Below are positions 5,564-12,572 of a DNA stretch of 12,572 bases, one piece after another. The translations under genes and the position numbers were made by a program. Source of the stretch: Halieaceae bacterium (GTDB lineage Bacteria > Pseudomonadota > Gammaproteobacteria > Pseudomonadales > Halieaceae); NCBI GenBank assembly GCA_003331685.1, contig QOPK01000053.1, positions 1 to 12,572 on the forward strand, in the 5' to 3' direction. Numbering within the stretch: position 1 is the first letter of the stretch; each line of letters starts with the position of its first letter. The notes under the pieces are model-generated. The model did no database searches, had not been told where the DNA came from, and worked only from the letters and a program-made list of their open reading frames with translations.

Positions 5564-6712
5564 ATGAGCCACGACGCGTCGGTCGAACAACAGATGTTGG
5601 CCACCATCGACAAATGGGTCGAACAGGAGCTGCGCCCTATCGCGCGCGAGTTCGATCAGGCAGACGAATACCCGGTTGACCTGGTGGAGCAAATGAGAGC
5701 GCTGGGGCTCTTTGGCGCCACGATATCTGAGGAATATGGCGGGCTGGGTCTGAGCGCCTCCACGTACGCACGGATGGTCTCGCGGATATGTGAAGTTTGG
5801 ATGGCACCCTCGGGCATCTTCAACTCTCACCTGATCATGGCGAGCTGCGTCGAGCGCGCCGGCACACAGGCCCAGAAGGAGCACTTTCTGCCCAAGTTTG
5901 CTACCGGAGAACTGCGCGGCGGTATTGGTCTAACGGAACCCGATGCAGGGTCAGACCTGCAGGGCATTCGTTTGGTTGCCAAAAAAGACGGTGATCACTA
6001 CGTGCTGAACGGCACTAAGACGTGGATTTCCAACGGTATCAACGGCAATTGTCTGGCGGTCCTAACCAAAACTGATCCCGGCGCCTCACCTCCACATCGC
6101 GGCATGAGCCTTTTTATCTGCGAGAAGGGCGAGGGCTTCAGCGTCGGCAAAAAGCTCAAGAAGTTGGGTTATCGGTCGATTGACAGTGCCGAGCTGATTT
6201 TTGAGGACTTCAGGGTCTCCGGGGACAATTTGGTGGGCGGAGAAGAGGGCAAGGGCTTCCAGCAGGTTGCAGGTGGCTTGGAGCTGGGGCGCATCAATAT
6301 TGCGGCGCGCGGCGCAGGGATGGCAAAGGGTGCAACCAATATGGCCCTCCATTACGCGATGGATCGAAAAACCTTTGGCAAAGCCATTGCCGAACATCAG
6401 GCCATCCAACTGAAACTGGCCGAAATGTCGACTCGGGCAGCCGCGGCTGAATTATTGGTGCACCAGGCCGCCGACAAATTTGATCGCCGCGAGCGCTGCG
6501 ATCTGGAGGCGGGGCAGGCCAAATTCTTCGCCTCTGAAGCGGCAGTGCAGAACAGTCTCGATGCGATGCGGGTCTTTGGCGGCTACAGCTACTCACCCGA
6601 GTACGAGATCGAACGCTTCTACCGAGACGCGCCGCTCCTGTGTATTGGTGAGGGCACCAATGAGATCCAGCGCATGATCATCGCCAAACAGATGGTGGCG
6701 CGGGCCAGCTGA
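5564..6712 (+). CDS. Acyl-CoA dehydrogenase
   Basis: The product is 382 aa, the usual length for a single-subunit FAD acyl-CoA dehydrogenase, which introduces an alpha,beta double bond and passes electrons to ETF. Family signatures are intact: LTEPDAGSD (123-131), TKTWISNG (151-158), RKTFGKAIAEHQAIQLKLAE in the second half, and MRVFGGYSYSPEYEIER. The C-terminal GEGTNEIQR contains Glu363 at the place of the catalytic base of medium-chain enzymes. No motif fixes the chain length; the context suggests a short branched or dicarboxylic acyl-CoA. AGGAGA lies 6 nt before the ATG, and the hydratase stop is 23 nt upstream, so the two are co-transcribed. The TGA is immediately followed by the stop codon of the opposing nitroreductase. 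Confidence 0.93.
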   Translation: MSHDASVEQQMLATIDKWVEQELRPIAREFDQADEYPVDLVEQMRALGLFGATISEEYGGLGLSASTYARMVSRICEVWMAPSGIFNSHLIMASCVERAGTQAQKEHFLPKFATGELRGGIGLTEPDAGSDLQGIRLVAKKDGDHYVLNGTKTWISNGINGNCLAVLTKTDPGASPPHRGMSLFICEKGEGFSVGKKLKKLGYRSIDSAELIFEDFRVSGDNLVGGEEGKGFQQVAGGLELGRINIAARGAGMAKGATNMALHYAMDRKTFGKAIAEHQAIQLKLAEMSTRAAAAELLVHQAADKFDRRERCDLEAGQAKFFASEAAVQNSLDAMRVFGGYSYSPEYEIERFYRDAPLLCIGEGTNEIQRMIIAKQMVARAS

Positions 6713-7381
6713 TCAATCTAGTACCGTCATGAACTCCGCGGCATCCAGCCGCTCGGTGCGGTAACTGTTCACCAGCGCATTAGGGTCCGCGTAACCGAGC
6801 GACATGCCGCAGACTAGCATCTGCTCATCGGGGGCCCCCAGAACCGGCATGACGCTGTCGTGGTAGGAGCAAAACGCAGCCTGCGCGCAACTCTCCAATC
6901 CCGCTTCCCGGGCCGTCAGCATGAACGATTGTAAAAACATGCCGTAATCGAGCCAGCTGCCCTGCTCCATATCCCGGTCGATGGTGAAGAAAAGTCCTAC
7001 TGGCGCGCCAAAAAACTGGTAGTTCTGGACACGATATCCCTGAACCGCTTCGGTATCCTTTCTGTCGATACCCAATAGGCCGTATAGGCCGAAGCCGGTT
7101 TGGCGGCGTCTGCCGATGTAGGGCTCGCGCCACGCGCGCGGATAGTAGTGGTACTCGTATTCACCCTCGTCACCAGATAGATACCGGGCCTCGCAGGCGT
7201 CAGTGATACGGGCCTTGGTCTCTCCCCGCACCACATAGACATGCCAGGGCTGAATGTTGGACCCGGACGGTGCGCGCCCAGCAATGTTCAAAAGTGCTTT
7301 TATCTGATCGTCAGTGACTGGTTTATCACTCAGAAAAGCGCGAATGCTCTGCCGGCCGACGATGGCCTCACTGACGCGCAT
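6713..7381 (-). CDS. Nitroreductase-family FMN oxidoreductase
   Basis: The product is 222 aa and resembles p-nitrobenzoate-reductase-like nitroreductases. The FMN-phosphate motif RQSIRAF (10-16) and the RAPSGSNIQPWHVYVV stretch (36-51) are clear. A mid-protein FFGAPVGLFFTIDRDMEQG, a GLESCAQAAF helix and a late GMSLGYADP are typical of the fold. Members reduce nitro groups, quinones or enoates with NAD(P)H; the true substrate is unknown. It follows the HMG-CoA lyase after 8 nt with only a weak ribosome site, so it is probably translationally coupled to it. Its stop codon abuts the stop of the opposing acyl-CoA dehydrogenase (TGATCA across the junction), leaving no room for a terminator between them. 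Confidence 0.88.
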   Translation of the reverse strand: MRVSEAIVGRQSIRAFLSDKPVTDDQIKALLNIAGRAPSGSNIQPWHVYVVRGETKARITDACEARYLSGDEGEYEYHYYPRAWREPYIGRRRQTGFGLYGLLGIDRKDTEAVQGYRVQNYQFFGAPVGLFFTIDRDMEQGSWLDYGMFLQSFMLTAREAGLESCAQAAFCSYHDSVMPVLGAPDEQMLVCGMSLGYADPNALVNSYRTERLDAAEFMTVLD

Positions 7382-7389
7382 GATTTAAC

Positions 7390-8286
7390 TCAAGCGCACT
7401 GCTTGGATAGCCAAGTGTGGGCTCTTCCGCCTTGGGGGGCACCGATCATCTCGCTCAAGAGCGCAACCGCCTCCAGAAGCTTGGGCATATCGAGTCCGGT
7501 ATCGTAACCAATCGACTCGCACAGCATCGCCACGTCTTCGGTGGCCACATTACCTTTGGCGCCAGGCGCAAAGGGACAGCCTCCCAGCCCCCCTGCCGAG
7601 GCGTCAAACTGACGGACACCCGCCTGAAGTGCCGCGTAAACGTTGGCCAGACCCATGGCACGGGTATCGTGAAAGTGACATCCCAACCGCTCGGGTCCGT
7701 ATCGATCAACCAGCTTTTGCATCATAGAGTGCACGGCGGCAGGATTGGCGGCACCAATGGTATCGGCAATCATCAAACGCGCTGGCTGGTGTTGCATCAA
7801 GCGGTCCACCTGCTCCAGCACCAGCGATTCCTCAACGGCTCCCTCATAGGGGCATTCAAACGCCACCGCGAGATAGGCGTGGATATCTACGCCCTCGGCT
7901 GCCGCACGATCCAGAATCTCCTCCCCCATGATGAAGGTATCGTCAAGGCCTTTGCCGATATTGTTCTGGTTCATCTCTTCGGTGGCCGCCAGCGCGATGG
8001 CATGGCTGCGAATCCCCGCCATGACCGCGAGCTCATAGCCCTTCATATTGGGCACCAGCGCACTGTAGGCAAGCTGAGCAGGAGGCAAATTGGCAGCGAT
8101 TTCGTCTGTACCCGCCATCTGCGGCACGGCTTTTGGCGACACAAAAGACCCGATCTCAAGCTCGGGTACGCCAGTTTCGGCTAGGGCGCCCAACAGCGCG
8201 ATCCGCTGCCCAACAGTAAGGTGCTTGGGCTGCGCCTGAAGCCCGTCGCGAGCCGCAACCTCTTTGATAATGACCTTCTCAGCCAT
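7390..8286 (-). CDS. Hydroxymethylglutaryl-CoA lyase (HMGL-like)
   Basis: The product is 298 aa, the full length of bacterial HMG-CoA lyase, which cleaves HMG-CoA to acetoacetate and acetyl-CoA (end of leucine breakdown). Catalytic features: EVAARDGLQ (9-17) with R13 and D14, HFHDT (204-208) with the two metal-binding His, and GGLGGCPFAPGAKGNVATED (232-251) with the flexible-loop Cys237. The segment after the central barrel strand reads ATEEMNQNNIGKGLDD (101-116), where typical enzymes have a SASE-like motif. Variation in substrate is therefore possible. The ATG at 8286 has AAGGAGA about 5 nt upstream. A 29-residue upstream extension in the same frame is Arg/Trp-rich and is rejected. It heads a two-gene operon with the nitroreductase. 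Confidence 0.9.
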   Translation of the reverse strand: MAEKVIIKEVAARDGLQAQPKHLTVGQRIALLGALAETGVPELEIGSFVSPKAVPQMAGTDEIAANLPPAQLAYSALVPNMKGYELAVMAGIRSHAIALAATEEMNQNNIGKGLDDTFIMGEEILDRAAAEGVDIHAYLAVAFECPYEGAVEESLVLEQVDRLMQHQPARLMIADTIGAANPAAVHSMMQKLVDRYGPERLGCHFHDTRAMGLANVYAALQAGVRQFDASAGGLGGCPFAPGAKGNVATEDVAMLCESIGYDTGLDMPKLLEAVALLSEMIGAPQGGRAHTWLSKQCA

Positions 8287-8660
8287 GGTTATCTCCTTAT
8301 ATGGGGAGGTTGAACGCTCCGCCAACTGCACCCGGCGGCGCCAAGTGTAGCGCCACTGGATGAGCGCCACCACTCAGGGCTAGGGTCGACTCAGCTTAAC
8401 GGCAATTTGACAGCCGTATCAGCGATGGAGGTGGCGTCGACCTTAAAGTCCACGCGGTGATCTCAGCGCCGCTCATTCATGCCGCGCACAGGGTGCTTAA
8501 AGCGGTAAACGGCTCGGTTATCAAGCTGGCGATCATGCAAGGCAAAGCACGGACATTGTCCGCTAATGCTGCTCGCAAGATCGTCACTCCTTGCTGGTCG
8601 ATATCGAATGAGATCACGCATCATGAGATAGTAACGGGGACACCCCCTAGGACGCCAGTC
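8287..8660. other. 374-nt intergenic region between divergent genes
   Basis: This is the gap between the HMG-CoA lyase start and the isochorismatase start. It holds small GC-rich inverted repeats near the lyase (CCGCC/GGCGG at 8319-8323 and 8334-8338) and a 13-nt dyad CGGACATTGTCCG at 8550-8562. An open plus-strand frame runs from 8400 into the isochorismatase without a stop. I see no recognisable gene, tRNA or convincing sigma-70 promoter. It probably contains both promoters and perhaps gene remains. Confidence 0.5.
8550..8562. promoter_or_regulatory. Dyad CGGACATTGTCCG, possible regulator site
   Basis: The arms CGGACA and TGTCCG are perfect complements around a single central base. The site lies about 100 nt upstream of the isochorismatase-like gene. 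The half-sites share TGTCC/GGACA with the operator candidates at 3201 and 4983, but in the opposite arrangement. It may therefore belong to another regulator or be chance. Confidence 0.3.
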
Positions 8661-9263
8661 ATGTCAGACCGAAAAGCATTGGACAGAATCGCCGGTGGCA
8701 TGGGCCAAAACCCTGCTTTGATTATTGTCGACGTGGTGGTGGGGTTTACCGACCCAGAATGTCCATTGGGTTCGGAAGCCGACACCGTCGTAGCAGCCAA
8801 TGTTGAGCTGATGAATGCTTTCCATAAGGCGGCCCTGCCTGTCGTCCTGACCACCGTGATCTATCACAACGCCGAGCAAGCTTCCGTCTTCCGAGCAAGG
8901 GTGCCGGCGCTTAACTTACTGACCCCCGACTCAGAATGGGTCAAGTTTGATCCGCGGTTACCCATTTCCCCCTCTGATCTTCAGTTGGAAAAACGTCATG
9001 CTAGTAGCTTCCACGGCACCGATCTGGATGACTGGTTGAAAGCAAAAAAAGTAGACTCTGTGGTGGTCACCGGCCTCACAACCAGTGGCTGTGTGCGCGC
9101 GACTGCAGTGGATGGATTACAGAATAACTTTCGCGTTCTGGTGCCGCGGGAGGCCTGTGGTGATCGGGATGAGCAGGCCCATGAAGCCAACCTTTATGAC
9201 CTCAATGCTAAATATGCTGACGTCGTCTCAGTCGCCGACGTGCTCGAGTCACTGCCCCGCTGA
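8661..9263 (+). CDS. Isochorismatase-family cysteine hydrolase (N-carbamoylsarcosine amidase-like)
   Basis: The product is 200 aa, the standard size. The catalytic triad is present: Asp24 in ALIIVDVVVGF (19-29), Lys111 in LEKRHASSF (109-117), and Cys144 in TGLTTSGCVRATAVDG (137-152). The last motif is closer to N-carbamoylsarcosine amidohydrolase than to true isochorismatase. A C-N hydrolase of a carbamoyl or amide compound is the most likely role, acting in the cytoplasm; the substrate is unknown. The ATG at 8661 has TAGGA 8 nt upstream and begins just before the first core strand. The frame continues open upstream with a GTG at 8457, but those residues match nothing in the family. It is divergent from HMG-CoA lyase, and its last 15 nt overlap the DUF1244 gene tail to tail. 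Confidence 0.87.
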   Translation: MSDRKALDRIAGGMGQNPALIIVDVVVGFTDPECPLGSEADTVVAANVELMNAFHKAALPVVLTTVIYHNAEQASVFRARVPALNLLTPDSEWVKFDPRLPISPSDLQLEKRHASSFHGTDLDDWLKAKKVDSVVVTGLTTSGCVRATAVDGLQNNFRVLVPREACGDRDEQAHEANLYDLNAKYADVVSVADVLESLPR

Positions 9264-9545
9264 GTCCGCTTGCTGTGCAGCAAATTGCGCTGACTGTTCG
9301 GGCGTCGCCTCGGCCTGATACTGCGCCTTCCACTCGTCATATGGCATGCCGTATACTATCTCCCGGGCTGCCGCTTTATCCAAGGTAACTCCGTGCTCTC
9401 CCGCCGCTTCTGCGTACCACGCAGACAGGCAATTACGGCAAAAGCCGGCCAGATTCATAAGGTCTATGTTCTGGACGTCTCTGCGACCGTCGAGGTGTGA
9501 TAACAGTCGGCGAAAAACGGCCGCTTCTATAGATTGTTGACTCAT
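9249..9545 (-). CDS. DUF1244 family protein
   Basis: The product is 98 aa, a small soluble protein of the DUF1244 family, recognised by NIDLMNLAGFCRNCLSAWY, with CRNC as a possible metal or redox pair, and by REIVYGMPYDEWKAQYQ. No biochemical function is established to my knowledge. AGGAG lies 12 nt before the ATG. The NUDIX gene stop is 46 nt upstream on the same strand, so it may be the last gene of a dnaE-NUDIX-DUF1244 transcript. Its final 15 nt overlap the 3' end of the opposing isochorismatase-like gene. Confidence 0.85.
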   Translation of the reverse strand: MSQQSIEAAVFRRLLSHLDGRRDVQNIDLMNLAGFCRNCLSAWYAEAAGEHGVTLDKAAAREIVYGMPYDEWKAQYQAEATPEQSAQFAAQQADSAGQ

Positions 9546-9591
9546 TTTGGGGTTCGTCTCCTCTCATTGTGGGGCACATCGCTCACCACCA

Positions 9592-10062
9592 TTACTCAGT
9601 CGGCGCCTCCGAGCGCGCCAAAATCAGCTTACGGATCATCGCTCCTTGCCCGGGATATCGCCAAGTTCCATCGGGTAACGCCTCCAGCTTCCACCAAGCG
9701 ACGTCTGCCACCTCCAGCGGACGGTGAATGCGGGGCTCCGCTGAGGCGGGCACCGCGCACCAGTAAAGATGGAAGCCATTATCGAAAACGATAGCTAAAT
9801 CGCCAGCGCGAGCCGTCAAACCCGTTTCTTCAAACACTTCTCGCTCCGCACCACATCGCGCCGATTCTGACGCGTTAACACTGCCGCCGGGCAGCGCCCA
9901 TTCATTAGACCAATCTTTGACCAGCAGTGCGCCCCGCGCATCCCAGACCAGACAACCTGCGCTCGGCGCTGAGCCTAAGTCGTCGGGTGAACTGCAGGGC
10001 GGCGGTGCTTCTCCACAAGCCGCCACCAACATCAGGAGAAGAAATACGCCATTAAGCCTCAT
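9592..10062 (-). CDS. NUDIX hydrolase with a lipoprotein signal peptide
   Basis: The product is 156 aa. Residues 1-16 (MRLNGVFLLLMLVAAC) form a short signal peptide with the lipobox LVAAC, so Cys16 would be lipidated. A linker to about residue 36 follows, then a NUDIX domain. The NUDIX box is complete, from G60 to L82: G-x5-E66-x7-R74-E75-V76-x-E78-E79-x-G81-L82. Such domains hydrolyse nucleoside diphosphates linked to another group, using Mg2+ or Mn2+. Anchoring outside the cytoplasm would be unusual for this fold, and Gly at +2 would suggest the outer membrane. The start at 10062 lies inside the 3' end of dnaE (11-nt overlap). A longer open frame to 10146 would bury the signal peptide and is rejected. 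The substrate cannot be predicted. Confidence 0.8.
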   Translation of the reverse strand: MRLNGVFLLLMLVAACGEAPPPCSSPDDLGSAPSAGCLVWDARGALLVKDWSNEWALPGGSVNASESARCGAEREVFEETGLTARAGDLAIVFDNGFHLYWCAVPASAEPRIHRPLEVADVAWWKLEALPDGTWRYPGQGAMIRKLILARSEAPTE

Positions 10063-12572
10063 ACACCCAATCCACCGCGTCGTTTCCCACCGCAATGCGC
10101 AGCTCGTCCAGTAACGCATCGCTCGGGTGTACCTGCCAGGCGCCACCCAGACGCACGGCTACGGATCCTTTCGGCTGCACATATTCCATTACCACGGGGC
10201 ACTGCCCGCCAACTGCAGAGCGAAGCGTGTTGGCTAGCAAGGTATTAAAACGCTCGTCTACTCGATGACTGGGTACCCTGAGGCGCAGTTGCGACACTCT
10301 CGCTTTGCGAGCCTGCTCCAGCGATCGAACCGATTTGGTGCGCATCGCGAGACCGCCATTAAAGTCATCCACCTGCAATCTGCCATCGAGCAAGACAATG
10401 CGATCCTTTTGCAATAGATCTCGGTGTTCCGTAAACACGTCGTTGTAGACCGTGGCTTCGATCTGCCCTGAGCCGTCATCCAGTGTCAGTACCGCCATCG
10501 GCCCCCGCTGGGTTTTGATGGTGCGGATGTCGAGAATCAGTCCAGCCACCACCGCTTGATTGTTGGCCTGCAGCTCGCGGATACGACGCGGAGCGAACTT
10601 CCTCACCTCAGCCTCGTAGGCCTCCATGGGATGCCCGCTAAGGAAACTGCCGAGACTTTCTTTTTCAGCATTCAACAACTCCGTCAAAGACCATGCCCGA
10701 GCGCCTCTATGCTCATGGTAGGGGTCCTCTGTGCCATCACTGGCTGCCATCACCTCGCCGAATAAGTCATCAATCCCCGCAGCCGTGTTGCTGGCCACCT
10801 GCTCGGCACCTTTAATGGCATCATCCAGCGCCGCCAGCAGCACCCAACGCTCCACTCCCAATTCGTCGAGCGCACCACTCTTTATCAGGGCCTCCAGTGC
10901 CCGACGATTCACTTTTCGTGGGTCCGTTCGCGCGCACAAATCGAATAAACTGGTAAACGGTCCGTCACTGCGCGCCGCCAGCAGTGAACTGATAGGACCC
11001 TCTCCCAGCCCTTTTATCGCGCCCAGTCCGTAGCGGATCTGCCCCTCTTCATCGACCGAGAAAGCGTATTGCCCAAACTGAATTGACGGCGCCTGAACCG
11101 TGAGACCCATCCGTCTAGCCTCATCGCGGAATGTTAAAAGCTTGTCGGTATTGTCGATCTCGGAGCTCATCACCGCGGCCATGAATTCAGCAGGGTGATG
11201 GGTTTTAAGCCAGGCCGTTTGATAAGACACCAGAGCATAGGCGGCTGAGTGAGATTTATTAAAGCCATAGCCGGCAAATTTTTCGACCAGATCAAAGATC
11301 TTTATGGCTAAAGTGGGATCGATACCCTGTGCCGCCGCACCCTCCTCAAAGACGCTGCGCTGCTTGGCCATCTCCTCAGGTTTTTTCTTACCCATCGCCC
11401 GCCGGAGCAGATCGGCGCCACCTAGCGTGTAGCCCGCAAGCACCTGCGCAATCTGCATCACCTGCTCCTGATACAAAATGACGCCGTAGGTGGGCTCGAG
11501 GATGGGTTTGAGCAATTCGTGCTGATACTGAGCATCAGGATAGGCCAGCTGCTCGCGGCCGTGCTTGCGATCGATAAAGTTCTCGACCATACCTGACTGA
11601 AGAGGTCCGGGTCGGAACAAGGCCACCAATGCAATGATGTCTTCGAAACAGTCGGGACGCAGATTTTTTATCAGCTCCTTCATGCCGCGACTTTCAAGCT
11701 GGAATATCGCCGTGGTGTCGCCACTCTGAAGCATCCGAAAGACCTCGGGGTCGTTAAGGGGAAGGCGATCAATGTCTAGCGCCGTCTCTCCTCGGGTATC
11801 GATCATCTGGATCGCCCACTGAATAATCGTCAGCGTGCGCAGGCCCAGAAAATCGAACTTCACTAAACCCGCTTCTTCAACATCATTCTTGTCATACTGC
11901 GTGACGACACCGCCACCGTCTTCGTCGCAGTAAATGGGCGAGAAGTCGGTCAATTCACTCGGCGCAATGACCACACCGCCGGCGTGTTTGCCCGCATTGC
12001 GCGTCACCCCCTCTAGCTGCACCGCCATATCCCAAATTTCCTGCGCCGAGCTGTCCTCTTCTAGGAGCTGCACTAGCTGATCCTCCTGCTCCAATGCCTT
12101 TGACAGGGTCATGCCCACTTCAAAAGGGATCAGTTTGGACATACGATCTGCGAGACCATAAGGCTTACCTTGTACCCGCGCCACATCGCGCACCACCGCT
12201 TTGGCGGCCATGGTGCCGAAGGTAATGATCTGCGATACGGCCTGGCGGCCATAGGTTTGCGCCACGTACTCAATGACTTCATCCCGCCGCTCCATGCAGA
12301 AATCCACGTCGAAGTCAGGCATCGAGACCCGCTCTGGATTCAGAAAGCGCTCAAACAGCAGGTCGTATTCGATCGGATCTAGGTCGGTGATCTCCAGCGC
12401 AAAGGCCACCAAAGACCCTGCACCGGAGCCTCTGCCGGGGCCAACCGGAATATCCTGTTCCTTGGCCCAGCGTATAAAGTCCATGACCACGAGGAAATAA
12501 CCGGGGAAGCCCATCTGGTTGATGGTATTGAGCTCAAACTCAAGACGCTGACGATACGGTTCCAACTGCTGT
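10052..12572 (-). CDS. dnaE: DNA polymerase III subunit alpha, C-terminal ~840 residues (5' end outside window)
   Basis: The reading frame stays open to the right edge. The first methionine-like codon (TTG at 12565) is internal, not a start. The fragment covers the end of the PHP/palm junction through the C-terminus of the replicative polymerase, about 840 of a usual ~1160 residues. Catalytic palm motifs are intact: VGPGRGSGAGSLVA, SMPDFDVDFCM with the Asp pair equivalent to E. coli D401/D403, and VKFDFLGLRTLT with the third Asp (D555). Fingers motifs such as FQLESRGMKELIKNLRPDCF and LLRRAMGKKKPEEM follow, then helix-hairpin-helix and OB-fold regions (VAGLILDIRTI, TLDDGSGQIEATVYNDVF). At the internal clamp-binding site, E. 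coli QADMF is represented by IDDLF (10760-10774). The stop overlaps the NUDIX gene start by 11 nt. Confidence 0.97.
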   Translation of the reverse strand, partial: QQLEPYRQRLEFELNTINQMGFPGYFLVVMDFIRWAKEQDIPVGPGRGSGAGSLVAFALEITDLDPIEYDLLFERFLNPERVSMPDFDVDFCMERRDEVIEYVAQTYGRQAVSQIITFGTMAAKAVVRDVARVQGKPYGLADRMSKLIPFEVGMTLSKALEQEDQLVQLLEEDSSAQEIWDMAVQLEGVTRNAGKHAGGVVIAPSELTDFSPIYCDEDGGGVVTQYDKNDVEEAGLVKFDFLGLRTLTIIQWAIQMIDTRGETALDIDRLPLNDPEVFRMLQSGDTTAIFQLESRGMKELIKNLRPDCFEDIIALVALFRPGPLQSGMVENFIDRKHGREQLAYPDAQYQHELLKPILEPTYGVILYQEQVMQIAQVLAGYTLGGADLLRRAMGKKKPEEMAKQRSVFEEGAAAQGIDPTLAIKIFDLVEKFAGYGFNKSHSAAYALVSYQTAWLKTHHPAEFMAAVMSSEIDNTDKLLTFRDEARRMGLTVQAPSIQFGQYAFSVDEEGQIRYGLGAIKGLGEGPISSLLAARSDGPFTSLFDLCARTDPRKVNRRALEALIKSGALDELGVERWVLLAALDDAIKGAEQVASNTAAGIDDLFGEVMAASDGTEDPYHEHRGARAWSLTELLNAEKESLGSFLSGHPMEAYEAEVRKFAPRRIRELQANNQAVVAGLILDIRTIKTQRGPMAVLTLDDGSGQIEATVYNDVFTEHRDLLQKDRIVLLDGRLQVDDFNGGLAMRTKSVRSLEQARKARVSQLRLRVPSHRVDERFNTLLANTLRSAVGGQCPVVMEYVQPKGSVAVRLGGAWQVHPSDALLDELRIAVGNDAVDWVYEA

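Noticed and set aside
7417..8184. 255-codon plus-strand open frame opposite the HMG-CoA lyase
   Set aside because: The minus-strand lyase has all catalytic motifs across this span; the plus translation resembles nothing and reflects low stop frequency in GC-rich antisense DNA.
8292..8317. TATAAG with upstream TTGGCG as a promoter for HMG-CoA lyase
   Set aside because: The TATAAG is part of the AAGGAGA ribosome site, so transcription would begin at the start codon and lose that site. It is more likely a coincidence.
8463..8624. 53-residue minus-strand frame (MMRDLIRYRPARSDD...) in the 374-nt gap
   Set aside because: It has no clear ribosome site and no recognisable domain, and is too short to support from sequence alone.
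9270..9283. Small inverted repeat TTGCTG/CAGCAA just after the isochorismatase stop
   Set aside because: The stem is short, no T-run follows, and it lies within the DUF1244 coding sequence (repeated Ala/Gln codons), so a terminator call is not supported.
10063..10146. 28-residue N-terminal extension of the NUDIX protein
   Set aside because: It lies wholly in dnaE and would place the hydrophobic lipobox segment internally; the start at 10062 gives a normal lipoprotein signal.

Overview
The window looks like a chromosomal segment of a GC-rich Gram-negative bacterium, probably a gammaproteobacterium. The DNA polymerase III alpha subunit and the DUF1244 protein resemble proteobacterial ones. I infer the class from these proteins and cannot place it more finely without a search. 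No rRNA, tRNA, CRISPR, transposase or phage gene is visible.

Left part (1-6712): a catabolic block under a GntR/HutC-type regulator. A TauD/TfdA-type dioxygenase ends at 143 (+). It converges on a minus-strand operon, read from 4954 down to 184: GntR regulator, CitE-like acyl-CoA lyase, MmgE/PrpD protein, and an HpaB/4-hydroxybutyryl-CoA-dehydratase-like flavoprotein. Divergent from the regulator is a plus-strand pair: MaoC-type hydratase and acyl-CoA dehydrogenase. The perfect palindrome TGTCCGGACA (3201-3210, before the PrpD gene) and the near-identical TGTCCAGACA (4983-4992, between regulator and hydratase) are the only two copies I see. They are good candidates for the regulator's operators. 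The set MaoC + acyl-CoA dehydrogenase + MmgE/PrpD + CitE resembles the itaconate/citramalyl-CoA gene neighbourhood of pseudomonads. No CoA-transferase or CoA-ligase is in view, however, and the HpaB-like protein is an unexplained addition.

Middle part (6713-9263): HMG-CoA lyase followed by a nitroreductase (minus strand, 8 nt apart). The nitroreductase stop codon abuts the acyl-CoA dehydrogenase stop codon. A 374-nt gap then precedes a divergent isochorismatase/N-carbamoylsarcosine-amidase-like hydrolase.

Right part (9249-12572): housekeeping DNA on the minus strand. The dnaE gene (5' end outside the window) overlaps a small NUDIX gene that carries a lipoprotein signal peptide, which is unusual. 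A DUF1244 gene follows and overlaps the 3' end of the hydrolase.

Main points for a second look: the two-site operator pair; the HpaB/AbfD-like protein lacking two of the four iron-sulfur ligands and two acidic active-site residues of 4-hydroxybutyryl-CoA dehydratase; the pathway logic of the cluster; and the predicted lipoprotein NUDIX overlapping dnaE.
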